Origin: Erwinia aphidicola
Lineage (GTDB): Bacteria; Pseudomonadota; Gammaproteobacteria; Enterobacterales; Enterobacteriaceae
Assembly: GCF_024169515.1 (NCBI RefSeq)
Contig: NZ_JAMKCQ010000001.1
Location: 1,178,001-1,242,000, forward strand
Direction: 5' to 3'
DNA length: 64,000 bases
Below are positions 8,850-18,870 of the stretch, piece by piece (the first letter of the stretch is position 1; every line of letters starts with the position of its first letter). A program made the position numbers and the translations under genes. The notes beneath the pieces were generated by a model. It had not been told where the DNA came from. It saw nothing but the letters and a program-made list of their open reading frames with translations, and searched no databases.

Positions 8850-10988
8850 TTATTCTGCTTCAGGCGTTGCCGCTGACGCTTCTGGAGCTGCTTCAGGCTG
8901 AGCCTGCTCGCTGGCTTCTTTGATGCTCAGGCGTACACGGCCCTGACGGTCAACTTCCAGCACTTTTACTGGAACTTCCTGACCCATCGCCAGATAGTCA
9001 GTCACTTTTTCTACGCGCTTGTCAGCGATCTGAGAAATGTGTACCAGACCTTCTTTACCGCCACCGATTGCGACGAAGGCACCGAAGTCAACGATGCGGG
9101 TCACTTTACCGTTGTAGATACGGCCTACTTCGATTTCTGCGGTGATCTCTTCGATACGACGAATCGCGAACTTCGCTTTGTCGCCGTCGGTTGCTGCGAT
9201 TTTCACAGTACCGTCATCTTCGATTTCGATGGTAGTGCCAGTCTCTTCTGTCAGCGCACGGATAACCGAGCCACCTTTACCGATTACGTCTTTGATCTTA
9301 TCAACGCTGATCTTGATGGTGTGGATGCGTGGAGCAAACTGAGAGATGTCGCCACGCGGCGTGCTGATAGCCTGTTCCATCACGCTGAGGATGTGCAGAC
9401 GCGCGCCCTTAGCCTGGTTCAGTGCTTCATGCATGATTTCGCGGGTGATACCTTCAATTTTGATGTCCATCTGCAGCGCGGTGATACCTTCACGGCTACC
9501 GGCTACTTTGAAGTCCATGTCGCCGAGGTGATCTTCGTCGCCGAGGATATCGGACAGTACAACAAAGTTGTTTTCGTCTTTGACCAGGCCCATCGCGATA
9601 CCGGCTACGGCAGCTTTGATTGGTACGCCTGCATCCATCAGTGCCAGAGAAGCACCGCAAACAGACGCCATTGAAGACGAGCCGTTTGATTCAGTGATTT
9701 CAGACACGACACGCACGGTGTATGGGAACGCATCGCCTTTAGGCATCACTGCCAGCACGCCGCGTTTCGCCAGACGACCGTGACCAATTTCACGACGCTT
9801 CGGTGAACCAACCATGCCGGTTTCGCCGACAGAGTATGGAGGGAAGTTGTAGTGGAACAGGAAGTTGTCGGTACGCTCGCCCATCAGCTCATCAAGGTTC
9901 TGCGCATCACGGGCAGTACCCAGAGTTGCCGTCACCAGCGCCTGAGTTTCACCACGGGTGAACAGCGCAGAGCCGTGAGTACGTGGCAGTACGCCAGTGC
10001 GCACGTCCAGACCACGGATCATGTCTTTTTCGCGACCGTCGATGCGTGGCTCACCGCGCAGGATGCGGCTACGAACCACATTTTTTTCCAGCGTGTGCAG
10101 GATGTCGCTGATTTCGCCAGCGTCCAGCGCTTCGTCTTCAGCCAGCAGTGCAGCGGTGGTTTCAGATTTGATCACGTCAACCTGAGCGTAACGCTCCTGT
10201 TTTTCGGTGATGCGGTAAGCATCGCTCAGGCGAGATTCCGCCAGTGCAGCGATACGACCATGTAAAGCTTCGTTTACAGCTTCTGGCTGCCAGTCCCAAC
10301 GAGGTTTACCGGCAACGGCGACCAGTTCGTTGATGGTGTCGATAACGATCTGCTGCTGCTCGTGGCCAAACACCACTGCGCCCAGCATCTGGTCTTCGCT
10401 CAACAGCTCAGCTTCAGATTCCACCATCAGAACAGCGGCTTTAGTACCTGCAACCACCAGGTCCAGCTTGCTCTCTTTCAGCTCATCGGTAGTTGGGTTC
10501 AGTACGTACTGGTCGTTCAGGTAACCGACGCGCGCAGCACCGATTGGACCGTTGAACGGCAGGCCAGACAGCGCCAGCGCTGCAGAAGCACCGATCAGGG
10601 CAACGATATCCGGGTTAACCTGTGGGTTAACGGAAACCACGGTCGCGATAACCTGTACTTCGTTGACGAAACCTTCCGGGAACAGTGGGCGCAGCGGGCG
10701 GTCAATCAGACGTGAAGTCAGGGTCTCGCCTTCGCTTGGGCGGCCTTCACGACGGAAGAAGCTGCCTGGGATACGACCAGCAGCGTAAGTACGCTCCTGA
10801 TAGTTAACGGTCAGCGGGAAGAAATCCTGACCTGGTTTTGCATTTTTACGGCCTACAACAGTTACGAACACCGCAGTGTCGTCCATGCTTACCATGACAG
10901 CAGCTGTTGCCTGGCGAGCCATCATACCGGTCTCAATAGTGACGGTATGCTGACCATACTGGAATTTTTTAACGATCGGATTCAGCAA
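8850..10988 (-). CDS. pnp: Polynucleotide phosphorylase (PNPase)
   Basis: 3'-to-5' phosphorolytic exoribonuclease, a core degradosome enzyme and cold-shock protein. Two RNase PH domains are seen (about 1-140 and 315-545, the second with catalytic aspartates in [11 protein letters not shown]), followed by a KH domain with [10 protein letters not shown] (about 565) and an S1 domain beginning [17 protein letters not shown] (about 620). 712 residues, close to E. coli (711). The start is TTG at 10988, preceded by AAGGA, as in E. coli where pnp also begins with UUG. It is downstream of rpsO, whose terminator at 11188 lies in between; the leader of about 300 bases is where RNase III and PNPase autoregulation act in E. 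coli. Confidence 0.97.
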   Translation of the reverse strand: MLNPIVKKFQYGQHTVTIETGMMARQATAAVMVSMDDTAVFVTVVGRKNAKPGQDFFPLTVNYQERTYAAGRIPGSFFRREGRPSEGETLTSRLIDRPLRPLFPEGFVNEVQVIATVVSVNPQVNPDIVALIGASAALALSGLPFNGPIGAARVGYLNDQYVLNPTTDELKESKLDLVVAGTKAAVLMVESEAELLSEDQMLGAVVFGHEQQQIVIDTINELVAVAGKPRWDWQPEAVNEALHGRIAALAESRLSDAYRITEKQERYAQVDVIKSETTAALLAEDEALDAGEISDILHTLEKNVVRSRILRGEPRIDGREKDMIRGLDVRTGVLPRTHGSALFTRGETQALVTATLGTARDAQNLDELMGERTDNFLFHYNFPPYSVGETGMVGSPKRREIGHGRLAKRGVLAVMPKGDAFPYTVRVVSEITESNGSSSMASVCGASLALMDAGVPIKAAVAGIAMGLVKDENNFVVLSDILGDEDHLGDMDFKVAGSREGITALQMDIKIEGITREIMHEALNQAKGARLHILSVMEQAISTPRGDISQFAPRIHTIKISVDKIKDVIGKGGSVIRALTEETGTTIEIEDDGTVKIAATDGDKAKFAIRRIEEITAEIEVGRIYNGKVTRIVDFGAFVAIGGGKEGLVHISQIADKRVEKVTDYLAMGQEVPVKVLEVDRQGRVRLSIKEASEQAQPEAAPEASAATPEAE

Positions 10989-11187
10989 AATTATTTCCTT
11001 AACATCAGGGCGGGTAGTTTTTTATACCGGCCGTGGATTTCCGATCTTCATTTTTGCATCCTCGCGACTAATGACAACCCTAATCCCCAATGGGACAAAG
11101 CCTCTCATTAGCCGCGCGAACCTCTGCAACTGAAGATCACACCCAGCAACAATACAATAGTTTGCGCATAATTGCTGCCGCTTGCGT

Positions 11188-11213
11188 GAAAAAAGGGGCC
11201 ATAAAGGCCCCTT
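11188..11213 (-). terminator. rpsO terminator
   Basis: On the minus strand GGGGCC-TTTAT-GGCCCC is followed by seven T. It lies 84 bases after the rpsO stop and before pnp, so it sets the balance between rpsO and the rpsO-pnp read-through transcript. Confidence 0.85.
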
Positions 11214-11296
11214 CCAGCGAATCTCGCACAGGTTGTCCGGTTTCCCCACTTTTCTGCCAGATTGCTCTGATAGCGTGGCGGGACAACCCGTAAGAC

Positions 11297-11566
11297 TTAG
11301 CGACGCAGACCCAGACGCTCGATCAGGCTGGTGTAGCGTGCAACGTCTTTACGCTTCAGGTAATCCAGCAGCTTACGACGCTGAGATACCATGCGCAGCA
11401 GGCCACGACGGCTGTGGTGGTCTTTCTTGTGCTCAGAGAAGTGACCCTGCAGATGGTTAATCTGTGCGGTCAGCAGAGCAACCTGAACTTCGGTAGAACC
11501 ACTGTCGTTTGCGCCGCGACCGAAATCAGCAACGATTTGTGCTTTAGATTCAACACTTAGAGACAT
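11297..11566 (-). CDS. rpsO: 30S ribosomal protein S15
   Basis: 89-residue primary 16S rRNA-binding protein, full length, starting [19 protein letters not shown] and ending IERLGLRR. The conserved rRNA-contact segment [12 protein letters not shown] is present. The start has TTTGGAG seven bases upstream. In E. coli S15 represses its own translation through a pseudoknot in the leader, and a similar leader is present here. The gene has its own promoter (11641) and terminator, with pnp downstream. Confidence 0.98.
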   Translation of the reverse strand: MSLSVESKAQIVADFGRGANDSGSTEVQVALLTAQINHLQGHFSEHKKDHHSRRGLLRMVSQRRKLLDYLKRKDVARYTSLIERLGLRR

Positions 11567-11635
11567 GATACAACTCCAAATTAAAAGATAAATGTACAGG
11601 CGCCGATCTCTAATTCAGCAACCCAGTGTAAAGCC
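11567..11635 (-). promoter_or_regulatory. S15 autoregulatory mRNA leader
   Basis: Leader between the predicted start of transcription and the rpsO ATG. It holds segments resembling the E. coli S15 leader as I remember it: CACTGGGTTGC, AATTAGAGATCGGCGCC, and the AATTTGGAGTT ribosome-binding region. In E. coli this folds into alternative hairpins and a pseudoknot that S15 traps. Similarity was judged by eye only. Confidence 0.55.
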
Positions 11636-11640
11636 GCGCC

Positions 11641-11669
11641 ATTCTACTCTGCGCGCCACTTAATCGCAA
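11641..11669 (-). promoter_or_regulatory. rpsO sigma-70 promoter
   Basis: On the minus strand TTGCGA (11669-11664) and TAGAAT (11646-11641) are separated by exactly 17 bases. It lies just behind the truB stop, in the right place to transcribe the S15 leader and rpsO. Confidence 0.7.
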
Positions 11670-11673
11670 ATGG

Positions 11674-12618
11674 CTAGTCGGAATATTCTACAACCAGGCG
11701 GCGCGGTGCCACGCGTCCATCGTCAGCAATTTCTGCCATGCCGATAAACTTGTGCTCGTCACCCTCAGTCACGCGAACCAGCCCGCTGGCCGGCGCGCCT
11801 GCTGCCTGAACCGGCATGCCCTGCTTGAAGTAAGCGGCAACCGAGCTCAGCAGGTTAACCACCGGGTATTCCGCCGCCGGGCTGTCCATCGGCATCAGCA
11901 GTGCATCCAGCAGCTCCGCCGGGGCTTTCTCCTGACGATGAGCCTCTTCCGCCAGCTCCTGCAACTGTTCCAGCGTCACCATCTTTTCAATGGGATAGGT
12001 GGCAACCTGTAAGCGGCGCAGATAGGTCACGTGTGCACCACAGCCCAGCTTCTCGCCGAGATCGTCGATAATGGTGCGGATGTAGGTGCCTTTCGACACG
12101 TGAATTTCCAACTCCAGCTCATCCCCTTCATGGCGGATAAACAGCAGCTCGTAAACCACGATACGGCGTGATTCACGCGGCACTTCAATGCCTTCTCGCG
12201 CATATTCATACAGCTTGCGCCCCTGGTACTTCAGGGCCGAATACATCGACGGCACCTGCTGGGTCTCACCACGGAAACTCTCCAGCGCCTGCTCCAGCAT
12301 ATCAGCGCTGAAGGTAACCGGACGCTCGCTGACCACGATGCCATCGGCATCAGATGTATCCGTGCGCTGCCCGAGGCGGGCAATCACCCGGTAACGCTTG
12401 TCGGACTCCAGCAGATACTGGGAAAACTTAGTCGCTTCCCCAAGGCAGATCGGCAGCATGCCGGTTGCCAGCGGATCCAGCGCACCGGTATGACCGGCAC
12501 GGTTGGCGTTATACAGGCGTTTGACTTTCTGCAGCGCGTCGTTGGAGGACAATCCGCTAGATTTATCCAGCAACAGTACGCCGTGAATATCGCGACCGCG
12601 ACGACGAGGACGACTCAT
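11674..12618 (-). CDS. truB: TruB, tRNA pseudouridine-55 synthase
   Basis: Isomerises U55 to pseudouridine in the T-loop of tRNAs and also acts as a tRNA-folding chaperone. 314 residues. The catalytic aspartate sits in [14 protein letters not shown] (about D48). Other conserved blocks are [10 protein letters not shown], the [15 protein letters not shown] segment, and a C-terminal PUA-like domain. The ATG overlaps the rbfA stop by one base (TAATG), so the two are translationally coupled within the rimP-nusA-infB-rbfA-truB operon. Confidence 0.97.
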   Translation of the reverse strand: MSRPRRRGRDIHGVLLLDKSSGLSSNDALQKVKRLYNANRAGHTGALDPLATGMLPICLGEATKFSQYLLESDKRYRVIARLGQRTDTSDADGIVVSERPVTFSADMLEQALESFRGETQQVPSMYSALKYQGRKLYEYAREGIEVPRESRRIVVYELLFIRHEGDELELEIHVSKGTYIRTIIDDLGEKLGCGAHVTYLRRLQVATYPIEKMVTLEQLQELAEEAHRQEKAPAELLDALLMPMDSPAAEYPVVNLLSSVAAYFKQGMPVQAAGAPASGLVRVTEGDEHKFIGMAEIADDGRVAPRRLVVEYSD

Positions 12619-13031
12619 TACTCTGCTTTGCCTTCTTGCTCTTCATCTTCTGCCGGGCCACGGCGCTCTTCATCGTTTCTGACGACGTTGGTCACCAGGT
12701 TCGACATACGCATCCCTTCAACCAGCGAGTTATCGTAGAAGAAGGTCAGCTCTGGCACGATGCGCAGGCGCATCGCTTTGCCCAGCAGGGTACGGATGTA
12801 GCCTGAGGCATCGCCCAGCGCACGCAGGCCAGCTTTGATTGCCGCTTCATCTTTGTCGTTGAGGAAGGTCACGAACACTTTGGCATAGGCCAGGTCGCGT
12901 GATACATCAACGCCAGAAACCGTCACCATCATGCCGAGGCGCGGATCTTTAATCTCGCGCTGCAGGATCATTGCGATCTCCTTTTGCAGCTCCTGTGAAA
13001 CACGCTGCGGGCGACCGAATTCTTTCGCCAT
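12618..13031 (-). CDS. rbfA: RbfA, 30S ribosome-binding factor A
   Basis: 137-residue cold-shock ribosome maturation factor with a KH-like fold, acting on the 5' end of 16S rRNA late in 30S assembly. The conserved start [19 protein letters not shown] and the [19 protein letters not shown] block are present. The acidic C-terminal tail ([17 protein letters not shown]) is typical for enterobacteria. ATG at 13031 is preferred over 13046 by alignment with known RbfA proteins. It follows infB after 69 bases that contain a hairpin. Confidence 0.96.
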   Translation of the reverse strand: MAKEFGRPQRVSQELQKEIAMILQREIKDPRLGMMVTVSGVDVSRDLAYAKVFVTFLNDKDEAAIKAGLRALGDASGYIRTLLGKAMRLRIVPELTFFYDNSLVEGMRMSNLVTNVVRNDEERRGPAEDEEQEGKAE

Positions 13032-13050
13032 AATTATTCTCTCCAAATAA

Positions 13051-13075
13051 TTTGGGAGGCCAGAAGCCTCCCAAA
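13051..13075. other. Strong hairpin between infB and rbfA
   Basis: TTTGGGAGGC and GCCTCCCAAA form a perfect 10-base-pair stem with loop CAGAA. No clean T-run follows on the minus strand (ATTATTTGG). Since truB and rbfA belong to the same operon, it is more likely an attenuator or RNA-processing/stability element than a full terminator. Confidence 0.6.
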
Positions 13076-13100
13076 TACAGTCAATTATGAAAAGTGACTA

Positions 13101-15794
13101 TTAATCAATGGTACGCTGGATTTCGATAATTTCGAAGACTTCGATCATATCGCCAACACGCACATCGTTGTAGTTCTTCACGCCGATACCACATTCCATG
13201 CCGTTACGGACTTCGTTAACGTCATCTTTGAAGCGGCGCAGAGATTCCAGCTCGCCTTCGTAGATAACCACGTTGTCACGCAGTACGCGGATTGGGTTGT
13301 GACGTTTGATGTTACCTTCAGTCACCATACAACCGGCGATAGCACCAAATTTCGGTGATTTGAACACATCACGTACCGCAGCCAGACCAATGATCTGCTG
13401 TTTGTACTCAGGTGCCAGCATACCGCTCATCGCTGCTTTCACTTCGTCAATCAGATTATAGATGACGGAGTAGTAACGCAGATCCAGGCTTTCAGAATCA
13501 ATCACGCGGCGCGCAGAAGCATCGGCACGAACGTTGAAGCCAACCAGGATTGCGTTAGACGCAGCGGCCAGAGTGGCGTCGGTTTCAGTGATACCGCCCA
13601 CGCCAGAACCGATGATTTTCACTTTCACTTCATCAGTAGAAAGCTTCATCAGGGACTCGGAGATCGCTTCGACAGAACCCTGTACGTCAGCTTTCAGCAC
13701 GATGTTCAGCTCGGAAACTTCGCCTTCGGTCATGTTAGCAAACATGTTTTCCAGCTTAGATTTCTGCTGACGCGCCAGCTTAACTTCACGGAATTTGCCC
13801 TGACGATACAGCGCAACTTCACGGGCTTTCTTCTCGTCACGTACCACGGTCGCTTCATCGCCCGCTGCCGGAACACCGGACAGGCCGAGGATCTCAACCG
13901 GGATAGATGGACCCGCAGTCATCACTTCGCGGCCCAGCTCGTCACGCATCGCACGCACACGGCCATACTCGAAGCCGCACAGTACGATATCGCCTTTGTT
14001 CAGCGTACCTTCACGTACCAGCACGGTAGCAACCGGACCACGACCTTTATCCAGGAAGGATTCGATAACCACACCGCTTGCCATACCCTGGCGAACTGCG
14101 CTCAGCTCCAGAACTTCAGCCTGCAGCAGGATAACGTTCAGCAGGTCGTCGATACCGGTACCGGCTTTTGCAGAAACGTTGACGAACATGTTCTCGCCGC
14201 CCCACTCTTCCGGGATGATCCCGTACTGAGTCAGTTCGTTTTTAACACGATCCGGATCGGCTTCTGGCTTATCGCACTTGTTCACTGCAACGACAACCGG
14301 CACTTTGGCCGCTTTGGCGTGCTGAATAGCTTCGATAGTCTGTGGCATCACGCCATCGTCTGCTGCAACAACCAGGATAACGATATCCGTTGCCTGAGCA
14401 CCACGTGCACGCATTGAAGTAAACGCTGCGTGGCCCGGGGTATCCAGGAAGGTCACCATACCGTTGTCGGTTTCAACGTGGTATGCACCGATGTGCTGAG
14501 TAATGCCGCCCGCTTCGCCAGAGGCGACTTTGGTCGAACGGATATAGTCCAGCAGAGAGGTTTTACCGTGGTCAACGTGACCCATGATGGTGACAACCGG
14601 CGCACGGGATTCGTGAACGGCATCGGTATCACGATCGCTCATTACCGCTTCTTCCAGCTCATTCTCGCGGCGCAGCGTCACTTTGTGACCCATCTCTTCC
14701 GCGACCAGCTGGGCAGTTTCCTGATCGATAACCTGGTTGATGGTCGCCATTGCGCCCATTTTCATCATCGCTTTGATGACCTGGGAACCTTTGACTGCCA
14801 TCTTGTTAGCCAGCTCAGCTACGGTAACAGTTTCGCCGATAATGACGTCACGGTTAACCGCCTGAACAGGCTTGTTGAAGCTCTGCTGCAGGGTGCTTGG
14901 CTTACGCTTGCCGCCTTTACCGCCGCGAACCTGCGCACGCGCTTCTTCACGGTCAGTTTTCGCTTCAGAATGCTTGTTGCCTTTCTTGCGAACCGGGGCT
15001 TTGGCTGGGCGTACCGCAGTGCGAGTGCGACGGTCACCTTCAACCTGAGCGTCGTTTTCGTCTTCTGCAGCACGGGCGTGAGTTGAAGTGGTGACGTGGT
15101 AATCAGAGGTGTCTTCAACCTCTTTAACTTGCGCCCACTCTTCACCTCGTTCGGCCGCCATTTTGCGAGCTTCTTCGGCTACGCGCTTCGCTTCTTCTTC
15201 GATCTTGCGATGCGCTTCTTCTTCAGCTTTACGCTTCAGTTCTGCCGCTTCCGCTTCACGGCGGGCTTTGTCGGACTGGGAAGCCCGGGTGGTATCGTCG
15301 GTATGTTGATTGCTCACTTTATCTTTTTCCGCTGCTTCACGTTTGGCTTTATCAGCTGCCTCACGCTTGGCCTGCTCCTCGGCTTCACGCTTCGCTTTGT
15401 CTTGAGCTGCGCGCTGGGCTTGTTCTTCAGCCTCGCGACGAGCCAGTTCTTCCGCTTCACGCTCTGCCTGGGCTTCTGCTTCTGCCTGTTCAGCATCAGC
15501 CGGATCGCCTTTTACATAAGTGCGTTTTTTGCGGACTTCGATTTGCACCGACTTACTTTTGCCCCCGGTGCCTGGAACACTTAATGTGCTGCGCGTCTTG
15601 CGCTGCAAAGTCAGCTTACCAGATCCGCCGCCATGATCGCGATTCAGATGGGTAAGTAATGTCTCTTTCTCGTGCTGGGTAACAGAGTCGGTTTCAGACT
15701 TTTGGATCCCTGCATCAGCAAATTGCTGTACCAGGCGTTCTACCGGTGTCTGAATCTCTGCGGCCAGCGATTTTACGGTTACATCTGTCGTCAT
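13101..15794 (-). CDS. infB: Translation initiation factor IF-2
   Basis: GTPase that brings fMet-tRNA to the 30S subunit. 897 residues: an N-terminal IF2-N domain (1-50), a long highly charged Ala/Glu/Lys/Arg repeat region (about 100-220, coiled coil), a second IF2-N domain (about 315-370), the G domain with [10 protein letters not shown] (G1), DTPGHAAF (G3) and NKCD (G4), then domains II, III and IV. An internal GTG at codon 160 (VSNQHTDD) aligns with the E. coli start of the shorter isoform IF2-beta. It lies between nusA and rbfA, as expected. Confidence 0.98.
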   Translation of the reverse strand: MTTDVTVKSLAAEIQTPVERLVQQFADAGIQKSETDSVTQHEKETLLTHLNRDHGGGSGKLTLQRKTRSTLSVPGTGGKSKSVQIEVRKKRTYVKGDPADAEQAEAEAQAEREAEELARREAEEQAQRAAQDKAKREAEEQAKREAADKAKREAAEKDKVSNQHTDDTTRASQSDKARREAEAAELKRKAEEEAHRKIEEEAKRVAEEARKMAAERGEEWAQVKEVEDTSDYHVTTSTHARAAEDENDAQVEGDRRTRTAVRPAKAPVRKKGNKHSEAKTDREEARAQVRGGKGGKRKPSTLQQSFNKPVQAVNRDVIIGETVTVAELANKMAVKGSQVIKAMMKMGAMATINQVIDQETAQLVAEEMGHKVTLRRENELEEAVMSDRDTDAVHESRAPVVTIMGHVDHGKTSLLDYIRSTKVASGEAGGITQHIGAYHVETDNGMVTFLDTPGHAAFTSMRARGAQATDIVILVVAADDGVMPQTIEAIQHAKAAKVPVVVAVNKCDKPEADPDRVKNELTQYGIIPEEWGGENMFVNVSAKAGTGIDDLLNVILLQAEVLELSAVRQGMASGVVIESFLDKGRGPVATVLVREGTLNKGDIVLCGFEYGRVRAMRDELGREVMTAGPSIPVEILGLSGVPAAGDEATVVRDEKKAREVALYRQGKFREVKLARQQKSKLENMFANMTEGEVSELNIVLKADVQGSVEAISESLMKLSTDEVKVKIIGSGVGGITETDATLAAASNAILVGFNVRADASARRVIDSESLDLRYYSVIYNLIDEVKAAMSGMLAPEYKQQIIGLAAVRDVFKSPKFGAIAGCMVTEGNIKRHNPIRVLRDNVVIYEGELESLRRFKDDVNEVRNGMECGIGVKNYNDVRVGDMIEVFEIIEIQRTID
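15315..15330 (-). promoter_or_regulatory. Internal translation start of infB (IF2-beta isoform)
   Basis: In-frame GTG at 15317-15315 is preceded by GGAAAAAGATAAA, a plausible ribosome binding site. The following residues VSNQ match the known start of E. coli IF2-beta (IF2-2). Production of the short form here is inferred from this match. Confidence 0.65.
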
Positions 15795-15818
15795 GCTGTT
15801 CCTTCCTGCTACAGTTTA

Positions 15819-17324
15819 TTACGCGTCGTCGCCGAACCAGCAGATATTTCGTGCAGCCATAATCAGCTCACCAGCCCGCTCATCGCTCAGGCCATCAATA
15901 TCTGACAGGTCGTCAACACCCTGCTCGGCAAGATCTTCCAGCGTGCAAACGCCTTTTGCCGCCAGCTTAAAGGCCATCTCACGCTCCAGACCTTCCAGAC
16001 CTAACAGGTCATCCGCCGGTTTGGTATCGCCGAGGCTCTCTTCTTTTGCCAGTGCCAGGGTGGTCAACGCGTTTTTAGCCCGGTCGCGCAACGCTTCTAC
16101 CGTGTCTTCATCCAGACCGTCGATTTCCAACAGCTCGTTGATTGGCACGTAAGCCAACTCTTCGAGAGAGGAGAAGCCCTCTTCTACCAGTACGGTAGCA
16201 AAGTCTTCATCGATATCGAGGTGTTTGGTGAAGACATCAATGGCAGCATGAGCTTCAGCCTGATGCTTAGCCTGCAGGTCGTCGACCGTCATCACGTTCA
16301 GATCCCAGCCACTCAGCTGAGAAGCCAGACGCACGTTTTGGCCATTACGGCCGATCGCCTGAGCCAGATTTCCGGCTTCTACAGCGATATCCATGGTGTG
16401 ATTATCTTCATCCACCACGATAGAGGCGACATCCGCAGGGGCCATTGCGTTGATCACGAACTGCGCAGGATTATCATCCCACAGCACGATATCAATACGC
16501 TCGCCACCCAGTTCACTGGATACCGCCTGAACACGCGCACCACGCATACCTACGCAGGCGCCGACCGGGTCGATACGCTTGTCGTTGGTTTTCACGGCGA
16601 TCTTAGCTCGGGAGCCTGGATCGCGCGCAGCGGCTTTAATTTCTAACACTTCTTCAGCAATTTCCGGCACTTCAATGCGGAATAGTTCGATCAGCATTTC
16701 CGGTTTGGAACGGCTAACGAACAGCTGAGCACCACGCGCTTCAGGGCGCACGGCGTAAAGTACGCCACGGATACGGTCACCCGGGCGGAAGTTTTCACGT
16801 GGCAGCATATCTTCACGAATGATCACGGCTTCCGCGTTGGTGTTAGAACCATCGTTTGGACGCACTTCAAGCGAGATATTGTCGCGGTTTACTTTCTTCA
16901 CCACGCCGGTGATGATTTCGCCTTCCTGCTCACGGAACTGATCAACCACCATCGCACGCTCTGCTTCGCGCACTTTCTGCACGATAACCTGCTTGGCAGT
17001 TTGCGTGGTGATACGGTCAAAGGTCACAGACTCAATCTGATCTTCAACGAAGCCACCGAGTCCGAGAGTTTCATCTTCGAACTGTGCCGCATCCAGCGTA
17101 ATTTCGCGGGTAGGCATGGTGACTTCATCAACAATCAGCCAACGGCGGAAGGTATCGAAATCGCCACTTTTGCGATCGATGCTGACGCGAACGTCAATTT
17201 CCTGCTCGTATTTTTTCTTGGTGGCTGTGGCCAGCGCGCTCTCCAGCGCTTCGAAAATCTTCTCGCGTGGGAGGGACTTCTCATTAGAGACCGCTTCTAC
17301 AACAGCTAAGATTTCTTTGTTCAT
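15819..17324 (-). CDS. nusA: NusA, transcription elongation/antitermination factor
   Basis: 501-residue RNA polymerase-binding factor for pausing, intrinsic termination and antitermination. N-terminal domain (1-125), S1 domain (about 135-200), KH1 and KH2 (about 230-345, with [14 protein letters not shown] and [15 protein letters not shown]), then two acidic C-terminal repeats (about 360-430 and 440-495). ATG at 17324 ([16 protein letters not shown]) is chosen over 17339 because it matches known NusA N-termini. It sits between rimP (24 bases upstream) and infB. The operon is autoregulated by NusA in E. coli. Confidence 0.98.
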   Translation of the reverse strand: MNKEILAVVEAVSNEKSLPREKIFEALESALATATKKKYEQEIDVRVSIDRKSGDFDTFRRWLIVDEVTMPTREITLDAAQFEDETLGLGGFVEDQIESVTFDRITTQTAKQVIVQKVREAERAMVVDQFREQEGEIITGVVKKVNRDNISLEVRPNDGSNTNAEAVIIREDMLPRENFRPGDRIRGVLYAVRPEARGAQLFVSRSKPEMLIELFRIEVPEIAEEVLEIKAAARDPGSRAKIAVKTNDKRIDPVGACVGMRGARVQAVSSELGGERIDIVLWDDNPAQFVINAMAPADVASIVVDEDNHTMDIAVEAGNLAQAIGRNGQNVRLASQLSGWDLNVMTVDDLQAKHQAEAHAAIDVFTKHLDIDEDFATVLVEEGFSSLEELAYVPINELLEIDGLDEDTVEALRDRAKNALTTLALAKEESLGDTKPADDLLGLEGLEREMAFKLAAKGVCTLEDLAEQGVDDLSDIDGLSDERAGELIMAARNICWFGDDA

Positions 17325-17348
17325 CCTGGTATGCCTCAATCCGGACTT

Positions 17349-17801
17349 TTAAAAGTGGGGAACCAGGTTCGCCTTCTGGATGTTGCTCAGCGCGAACACT
17401 TCGTCGTTACCCTCAACGGCAACAGTGATCATCTCACCTTCCACAGATTTGATGATGCCCTGCCATTTGCGTCGGTTCTGAACCGCCATACGCAGAACCA
17501 GGCTCACTTCTTCGCCAGTAAATCGTACGTAATGCTCTGCGGTAAACATTGGACGGTCAAGGCCAGGCGAGGAGACTTCGAGGTTGTAAGCCACGGTGAT
17601 CGGGTCTTCGACGTCAAATACCGCACTGACCTGGTGGCTCACATCAGCACAATCATCAACATTGATGCCATCTTCACTATCAATATAGATGCGCAAGGTG
17701 GATGTGCGACCGCGTACAAACTCAATACCAACCAGTTCGTAGCCTAGCGCTTCTACCGGTGCTGAGATCAGCTCTGTTAATTTTTGCTCTAATGTGGACA
17801 A
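17349..17801 (-). CDS. rimP: RimP, ribosome maturation factor
   Basis: 150-residue 30S maturation factor. Conserved blocks include [17 protein letters not shown], the [15 protein letters not shown] segment, and the [10 protein letters not shown] loop near residue 75; it ends [12 protein letters not shown]. The start is taken as TTG at 17801 (Leu-Ser-Thr-Leu-Glu), which gives exactly the family length and matches the E. coli UUG start. A G-rich ribosome binding site (GGGGGTGGGA) sits just before it. First protein gene of the rimP-nusA-infB operon, behind metY and two terminator-like hairpins. Confidence 0.94.
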   Translation of the reverse strand: MSTLEQKLTELISAPVEALGYELVGIEFVRGRTSTLRIYIDSEDGINVDDCADVSHQVSAVFDVEDPITVAYNLEVSSPGLDRPMFTAEHYVRFTGEEVSLVLRMAVQNRRKWQGIIKSVEGEMITVAVEGNDEVFALSNIQKANLVPHF

Positions 17802-17818
17802 TCCCACCCCCAAGACGT

Positions 17819-17840
17819 AAAAAAAGGGCCTATAGCCCAG
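17819..17840 (-). terminator. Second terminator/attenuator in rimP leader
   Basis: On the minus strand GGGC-TATAG-GCCC is followed by seven T, only 18 bases before the rimP start. With the upstream hairpin at 17861 it forms a double terminator in front of the nusA-infB operon. Confidence 0.65.
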
Positions 17841-17860
17841 TGATGCTGCTTCCTGATAAC

Positions 17861-17884
17861 AAAAAACCCCGAAAATTCGGGGCT
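17861..17884 (-). terminator. Terminator between metY and rimP
   Basis: On the minus strand the stem CCCCGAA / TTCGGGG is followed by six T. It lies about 130 bases after the metY tRNA gene and upstream of rimP, so operon expression needs read-through or antitermination. Confidence 0.85.
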
Positions 17885-18013
17885 TAATGTCACTGGACCC
17901 TGTAAACCGCCAAAGGCGGCTCGGCACAGTCCAAAAGAATTTTTTTCAAAATCGCTGCAGTGCGCCATTAAGTAGTGCAAACAGTATATTTGAAAAAGAA
18001 CTCTAAGGGAAAG

Positions 18014-18090
<77 letters not shown>

Positions 18091-18095
18091 TCCGA

Positions 18096-18124
18096 ATACT
18101 ACGCAAAACTTGCATAAATTGCAA
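18096..18124 (-). promoter_or_regulatory. Possible metY promoter
   Basis: On the minus strand TTGCAA (18124-18119) and TAGTAT (18101-18096) are 17 bases apart. The -10 box is only 5 bases from the mature tRNA 5' end, so transcription would start almost at the tRNA itself. Co-transcription from leuU is an alternative. Confidence 0.35.
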
Positions 18125-18138
18125 GCACAACTGAGATT

Positions 18139-18225
18139 TGGTACCGAGGACGGGACTTGAACCCGTAAGCCCATGCGGGCACTACCACCTCAAGGTAGCG
18201 TGTCTACCAATTCCACCACCACGGC
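18139..18225 (-). tRNA. leuU: tRNA-Leu (GAG)
   Basis: 87-base class II tRNA with a long variable arm on the minus strand, starting GCCGTGGTGGTGGAATTGG and ending in encoded CCA. Anticodon stem CTACC / GGTAG encloses loop TTGAGGT, giving anticodon GAG. Located between secG and metY; in E. coli argG and yhbX separate leuU from metY, but here only 48 bases do. Confidence 0.97.
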
Positions 18226-18280
18226 ACTAAAGAGGCGACTTTTTTATTTCTGTCGCGTCGAAACGGTTACTGCTTACTGC

Positions 18281-18613
18281 TTACTGCGGGATATCGTTGC
18301 CCGGCGCTGCCGGTTTAGCTGGCGTAGTCTGTTGGGACTGCGCTGGCTGGGTCAGATTTTCCCACTCGCTTCCTTTCTGAGTTTTGTTGCTGTTGATGTT
18401 ACCCAGAACCAGACTGATAATGAAGAACAGGGTCGCCAGCACTGCAGTCATACGGGTCATGAAGTTACCAGAACCGTTAGAACCGAACAGCGTACCAGAA
18501 GCGCCTGCACCAAATGATGCTCCCATATCAGCGCCTTTACCTTGCTGCAGCATGATCAGACCTACAAGGCCCAGCGCTACAATAAGGAAAACAACTAAAA
18601 GAGCTTCGTACAT
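18281..18613 (-). CDS. secG: SecG, protein translocase subunit
   Basis: 110-residue small subunit of the SecYEG channel in the inner membrane. Two membrane helices (about 3-20 and 54-73) flank the conserved Gly-rich loop MLQQGKGADMGASFGAGAS, and the tail is hydrophilic and Pro/Gln-rich. ATG at 18613 (MYEALLVVF) matches the E. coli start; the upstream TTG at 18619 is unlikely. It is followed by leuU on the same strand, as in E. coli. Confidence 0.97.
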   Translation of the reverse strand: MYEALLVVFLIVALGLVGLIMLQQGKGADMGASFGAGASGTLFGSNGSGNFMTRMTAVLATLFFIISLVLGNINSNKTQKGSEWENLTQPAQSQQTTPAKPAAPGNDIPQ

Positions 18614-18830
18614 AATCAACCTTGTTCCTTGCGCGTTAACCGCACATCAAAAGCTTCAAACCAGTTAGTCTTGATAAGCAGGTAACAACCTACCTATGAA
18701 GCGGGTGTGAATACTAACCAAAGGCGCCCGCCCGTGCAAGAGCAATTTCATAGGCTGCTGCTGAGTGCGGAAAAAATCAGCAAAGCGCTCTATTTACGTG
18801 CGAACGATGACGATATCCCACATTTTCAAC

Positions 18831-18856
18831 GGGTCAGGCATGCCTGACCCCTACGC
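18831..18856. repeat. Solitary GC-rich palindrome of the dispersed repeat family
   Basis: GGGTCAGGCATGCCTGACCC is a perfect 20-base palindrome followed by CTACGC, in the gap between glmM and secG. It has the same GGCATGCC core and CCCCTAC flank as the array at 820-1080 and the copy at 5662. Confidence 0.75.
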
Positions 18857-18870
18857 ATATCGGTGGTAAC

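Noticed and set aside
10989..11296. Possible SraG (PsrO) small RNA on the plus strand between rpsO and pnp
   Set aside because: E. coli has an sRNA here, but I could not recognise its sequence, and the hairpin at 11188 has a T-run only on the minus strand.
18831..18856. Palindrome as a secG or glmM terminator
   Set aside because: No T-run on either side; it belongs to the dispersed palindrome family.
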